Source: Cephalopachus bancanus
Taxonomy: Eukaryota > Chordata > Mammalia > Primates > Tarsiidae
Reading direction: 5' to 3'
Length of the DNA: 64,000 nucleotides
Assembly (NCBI GenBank): GCA_027257055.1
Contig: JAPVLO010000623.1
Location: forward strand, 496,001 to 560,000
Shown here: positions 59,480-64,000 of the stretch, piece by piece
How positions within the stretch are numbered: the first letter of the stretch is position 1
How the letters are laid out: each line of letters begins with the position of its first letter
Translations under genes and position numbers: made by a program
The notes under the pieces: generated by a model
Told to the model about the DNA's origin: nothing
The model's input: the letters and a program-made list of their open reading frames with translations, nothing else
Database searches by the model: none

Positions 59480-62400
59480 TATGAGTGAGAACATGTGATA
59501 CTCAGATCTTTGTTTCTGTGAGAGGTCACTCAGTATTATAGACTCTAGTTCCATCCAGGTTGTTGCGAAATTCATGATTTTGTTCTTTTATTCCATCATG
59601 TATATGTACCACATTTTTTAAATCCAGTCCTCTTTTGATGGGCAGCATGGTTGCTTCCAGGTTCTTGCTCTTGTGAACAATGCTACGACAAATATACCTG
59701 TTTAGGTATCTTTTCTATAGAGTGATTTGAGTTCTTAAGGGTATATTCCCAGTAGGGGAATTGTAGGGTCACACGGGAGGTCAATATTTACAGCTTTTAG
59801 GAGTCGCCATACTGTTTTCCACAGAGGTTGCACTAGTTTGCACTCCCACCAACAATGTAGAAGTGTTCCCTTTTTGCCACACCATCTCCAGCAACTGTTA
59901 TTTTTTGAGTTATTGATAACTGCCATTCTGACTGGAGTTAGGTGGTATCTCAGTGTGGTTTTGATTTGCATCTCCCTGATGATTAGTGAGGTTGCACATT
60001 TCTTCATATGTCTCTTGGCTGCCTGGATGTCTTCCTTTTTGAAGTGTCTGTTCATATCTTTTGCCCACTTTATAATGGGGTTGTTTCTTTTTTTCTTTTC
60101 AGCACATTTGAGTTCCTTGTAGATCCAGGATGTTAAGCCTTTGTCAGACCTGGTGTTGGCAAAAACTTTTTCCCAGTCTGTAGGCTGTCTCCCTGTTCTC
60201 TTGATGGTTTCTTTGGCTTTGCAGAAGCTTGTAGTTTAATGAAGTCCCACTTGTCTATCTTCTCTCGTATGACCTGTGGGTTTCGGGTTTTGTTCAGGAA
60301 TTGGATGCCAGTTCCGATTTCCATGAGGGTATGTCCTTCATTTTATAAGGTTTTTATGGTTTGAGGTTTTACATTTAGGTCTCTGATCCATGTAGAGTTA
60401 ATTTTTGTGTATGGGGATAGATAGGGGTCTGGTTTCAATCTTCTGCATGTGGTCAGCCAGTTTTCCCAGCACCATTTACTAAATACGTTCTCCTCTCCCC
60501 AAGGGTAGGTGGTGGAGGCTTTGTTGAAGATGAGTTGGTTGAGAAATTGAGGTTTTTCTTCTGGAATCTCAATTCTATTCCATTGGTCTATATGCCTCTT
60601 CCTGTACCAATACCAAGCTGTTTTGATGATTGTAGCTTTATAGTAAAGTTTGAAGTCTGGTAATGTGATACCACCTGCTTTTTTTTTTTTTCTGCTGAGG
60701 ATTGTTCTGGCTATTCTTGGTCTTTGTGTTTCCATATGAATTCCTGTGTTGTTTTTTCTAGGTCTGAGAAGAATGTTGCTGGTAATTTGATGGGTATCGC
60801 ATTAAATCTGTAGATTGCCTTAGGTAAGATGGACATCTTCAACAAGGTTGATTCATCCAATCCATGAGCATGGGATATTTTTCCACTTGTTTGTGTCATC
60901 TTTGATTTCTTTGAGCAGAGTTTTGTAGTTTTTATTGTAAAGATGTTTCATGTCTCTGGTTAGGAAGATGCCAAGGTATTTCATTTTTTTTTGTGGCTAT
61001 TGTGAATGGAATTGTGCTTCTTTTTTTTTTCGAGTTGGAGCCTCACTCTGTCACTCAGACTGGAGTGCAGTGGCTGCTCCTGGCCACCGCAGCCTTGACC
61101 TGCCGGGCTCCGGCGATCCTTTCACCTCAACCTTCCGAGTAGCCGGAATTATAGGCATGCGCTACCACGCCCAGCTGATTTTTTGATTTATTGTAGAGAT
61201 GAGGTCTTGCTGCCCAGGTGGGTCTCGAACCCGTGGGCTCAGGAAATCCACTCACCTCAGCCTCCCAAAGGTGCGGGATTACAGGCTGAGCCACTGAGTC
61301 CAGCCAGAATTGTGCTTCTTATTTGGGTTTCTGTTTGTTTATGATTGGTGTAAAGAAATGCGATTGTCTTTTGCACATTTATTTTATATCCTGAGACTTT
61401 GCCGAAGGCCTTTGTCAGTGTAAGGAGGTTTTTGACAGATTCTCTTGGGTTTTCAAGGTACACGATCATGTAACCTGCAAAAAGAGATAATTTGACTTCC
61501 TCTTTTCCTATTTGGATACCCTGACTGCCTTCTCTTCTCTGATTGCTCTAGCCAGGACTTCCAATACTATATTGAACAGGAGGGGTGAGAGTGGGCATCC
61601 TTGTCTTGTTCCAGTTTTCAGAGGAAATGGTTCTAATTTTTTTCTGTTTAGGAGTATGCTTGCTGTGGGTTTCTCGTAGATGGCTTTTACTATGTTCATG
61701 TATGTTCCCTCCATGCCTAGATGTCCGAGGGTTTTTATCAAGAAGGGGTGCTGGATTTTATTAAAAGCTTTTTCTGCATCTAATGATATAATCATGTGGT
61801 TTTTGTTTTGACATCTGTTGATGTATTTAATTACATTTATTGCTTTACAAATGTTGAACCAGCCTTGCATCCCAGGGATGAAGCCTACTTGGTCATAATG
61901 GATGATTTTTGAGATGTGTTGTTGAATCCGGTTTGCTAGGATCTTGTTGAGAATTTTAGCATCTATGTTCATCAAATATATTGGCCTGTAGTTCTCTTTC
62001 TTTGTTGGATCTTTACCTGGCTTGGGTATCAATGTGATGTTACCTTCATAAAATGATTTGGTGAGGGTTCTATCCTTCTCAATCGCCTGAAATAGCTTCA
62101 GTAGGATTGGAATCAGTTCCTCCTTAAATGTCCTGTAGAATTCTGCTGGAAAGCCATCTGGTCCAGCGCATTTTTTTTTTTTTTTTGTAGGTAGTGTTCT
62201 TATTACATAGTCAATTTCCTTGATTGTTATTGGTCTATTTAGAGTCTCAATTTCTTCTTGTTTCAACCTAGGTAGGTTGTGTGATGACAGAAAGTCTTCC
62301 ATTTCATTGAGGTTTTCAAGTTTGTTTCCATACAAGTGTACATAGTAGTCTCTGATGATCTTTTGTATTTCTTCAGGGTTAGATGTGACTTCATCTTTTG

Positions 62401-63650
62401 TGTTTCTGATTGTGCTTCTTTGGTTTTTTTCTTTCTTTTTCTTGGTCAATCTAGCTAGGGGACCATCGATCTTGTTTATCCTTTAAAAGAACCAGCTTTT
62501 TGTTTCATTGATTTTTTTTGCATTATCTTTTTGTCTTCTATGTCCTGGATTTGGGTTTTTATTTTGGTGATCTGGATTCTTCTGCTGAAATTAGGATTTT
62601 TGTGGTCTTGCTTTTCCAGCTTCCTTAGGTGGATTCTTATGCTGTTAATTTGTGTTCCTTCCATTTTCTTCATGTGTGTTTGTAGGGATATAAATTCCCC
62701 TCTTACTACAGTTTCTAAGGCGTCCCAGAGATTTTGGTAAGATGTTTCTTCATTTTCATTTGTTTCCAGGTATCTTTTGAGCTCTGTTTGATTTCATCAT
62801 TGACCCAGGAGTTGTTTAGCATCATGCTGTTTAGTGATCATGTCTTTGTGGGTTTGGGGGAGACCTTGTTGGTGATAATGTTTATTTTTATTCCACTGTG
62901 GTCCGAGAAGGTGCATGGTAGAATTTCGGTCCTTTTAAATTTTCTTTTGCTTGATTTATGGCCAATTATGTGGTTGATCTTGGAATATGTTCTATGCGGT
63001 GATGAGTAGAATGTGTATTCTCTGGTCTTTGGATGGAGTGTTCTGTAGGTATCAATTAAGTCCATTTAGTCCAGAGTCACATTGAGGTTCTGGATCTCAT
63101 TGCTGATTTTTTGTCCTGATGATCTGTCTAGGGTTGTGAGTGGGGTATTAAAGTCCCCAGTTATGATGGTGTTAGAGGCAATTTCTTTCTTTAGCTTTCC
63201 TAGGAGTTGCTTTATAAAAGTTGGTGCACCTATGTTAGGTGCACATATGTTTAGGATAGATATTTCTTGATGGAGTGAACCTTTTATCATTATGTAGTGG
63301 CCCTCTGTATCTTTTTTAATTTTTGATAGCTTAAATGGTATTTTGTCTGAAATTAGGATCGCGACTCCTCCTTTCTTTTGTGTTCCATTCCCTTGAAAAT
63401 TCATTTCCCATCCTCTTACTTTGAGTCTGTGCATGTCCTTTCTAGTAAGATGGGTCTCTTGAAGGCAGTATATTGTTGCCTGGTGATATTTTATCCATTT
63501 TGCCATTCTATGTCTTTTCAGTGGTGCATTTAGTCCATTCACATTCAGGCTAATTTTTGAAATGTGAGAGTTTGTCCCTATCATAGAGTTTTTATAGAAT
63601 TGTTCTTCCACTTGGTTTATTGTCTTTCTTTTGTTTTGGGGTTGGTTCAT
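59480..63650 (-). pseudogene. L1 ORF2 remnant (endonuclease and reverse transcriptase)
   Basis: Minus-strand frames of 194 codons (63650-63066) and 313 codons (62449-61508) cover most of the endonuclease and the reverse-transcriptase fingers and palm: SLNVNGLNAPLKRHR, CLQETHL, GDFNTPLTTLDRSS, then [20 protein letters not shown] and [20 protein letters not shown]. Damage is modest but decisive: a stop directly after TLD at 63066, YSKINHIIG where the copy at 32.3 kb has YSKIDHIIG, and FAGY in place of the catalytic FADD near 61470. A frameshift before that and an Alu at 61023-61306 remove the rest. ORF2p supplies nicking and reverse transcription for L1 and Alu; this one cannot. Confidence 0.88.
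61023..61306 (-). mobile_element. strepsirrhine-type Alu inside L1, antisense
   Basis: PolyT, then reverse-complement Alu to gctgagccactgagtccagcc. Target duplication gaattgtgcttctt (61009-61022 and 61307-61320), exact. Confidence 0.94.
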
Positions 63651-63689
63651 GTGTACTTTATTCTTTTCCCTGTACTTTTGTGAAGAACG

Positions 63690-64000
63690 TTGTTCTTTTT
63701 TTCCCCTTTTATTCTGTGTTTAATACTTTCTTAAGTGTTTCATGTAGAGGTGGTCTGGTGGCAGCGTAAGTTCTTAGGGATTGGATATCTGGGAAAGATT
63801 TTAATTCTCCCTCGCTGATGAAGCTTAATCTGGCTGGGTAGGTTATTCTTGGTTGAAATTGTTTATCTTTTAGGACTTTGAAGATAGGGCTCCAAAACTC
63901 TCCTAGCCTGCAGGGTTTCTGTAGATAAGTTTGCTGCTATTCTGATTGGTTTTCCCTAGTAGGTGATCTGGCCTTTTTCTCTTGCTGCCTTTAGGATTTT
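63690..64000 (-). pseudogene. L1 ORF1 C-terminal remnant
   Basis: Reverse strand corresponds to 31.25-31.60 kb of the sense L1, including the single-copy version of the 37-base unit duplicated there. It contains stop codons. Confidence 0.75.

Larger units (their letters stand above)
59265..64000 (-). mobile_element. young L1, antisense, runs off the right edge
   Basis: 3' end at 59265 (polyT-rich), TGTGGGGTACA at 59289, 3' UTR, ORF2 (about 63590 down to about 59480) and the C-terminal part of ORF1 (63690-64000). An Alu interrupts it at 61023-61306. The 5' UTR would lie beyond the window. It keeps longer open frames than any other L1 here but is inactive (see ORF2 entry). Confidence 0.88.

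Noticed and set aside
61508..62449. 313-codon open frame as a functional gene
   Set aside because: It is the reverse-transcriptase part of an L1 ORF2. The catalytic motif is lost just downstream and an Alu interrupts the element.
63066..63650. 194-codon frame as an endonuclease gene or AP-endonuclease homologue
   Set aside because: It is the L1 ORF2 N-terminus, ending in a premature stop, inside an antisense L1.

Overview
This is a 64 kb piece of a primate nuclear genome, most probably from a strepsirrhine and plausibly a Malagasy lemur. The evidence is one recognisable gene whose exons read like the human orthologue, a dense load of 7SL-derived Alu elements of a strepsirrhine-like type (a left arm with the tRNA-T-arm-like hairpin GCGGGTTCGAGACCCGC), and L1 elements with 3' ends of the TGTGGGGTACA type that I do not associate with human L1. 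There are no operons, phage, plasmid or CRISPR features.

The only functional gene I can support is ABCB7, the mitochondrial ABC half-transporter of the Fe-S cluster export pathway, on the minus strand. Exon 1 (52800-52967) sits in a CpG-rich promoter at about 52.56-53.11 kb. Exon 2 is at 9505-9582 and exon 3 at 7162-7248. All three are in phase 0 with GT/AG borders and together encode about 111 residues. Exon 4 onward lies beyond the left edge. Intron 1 is therefore about 43 kb and fills most of the window. ABCB7 is X-linked in placental mammals (Xq13 in human), so the window is inferred to be X-chromosomal; its L1 richness fits this.

Layout. 1-7.2 kb: intron 3 with old and young L1 pieces, two Alus and a MIR. 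7.2-9.6 kb: exons 3 and 2. 9.6-52.8 kb: intron 1. It holds two solo LTRs (9941-10754 and 14427-15271), a 5'-truncated L1 with a 16-bp target duplication, an hAT transposon split in three by two L1s (17.6-21.7 kb), old L1M fragments around a near full-length L1 with its 5' UTR (28966-36613), a Tigger-type element, an MLT1 LTR, many Alus, and a dead SUV39H2 retrocopy (46897-48396) that carries its own Alu. 52.6-53.1 kb: promoter and exon 1. 53.1-64 kb: upstream flank with MIRs, Alus, old L1 and an antisense L1 running off the right edge.

The open frames with reverse-transcriptase or endonuclease similarity all belong to broken L1 copies. I found no undescribed biological system. The most informative content is the nested transposon stratigraphy, the pair of LTRs sharing a 3' half but not a 5' half, the tRNA-like hairpin in the young Alus, and the NAGNAG acceptor of ABCB7 exon 2.
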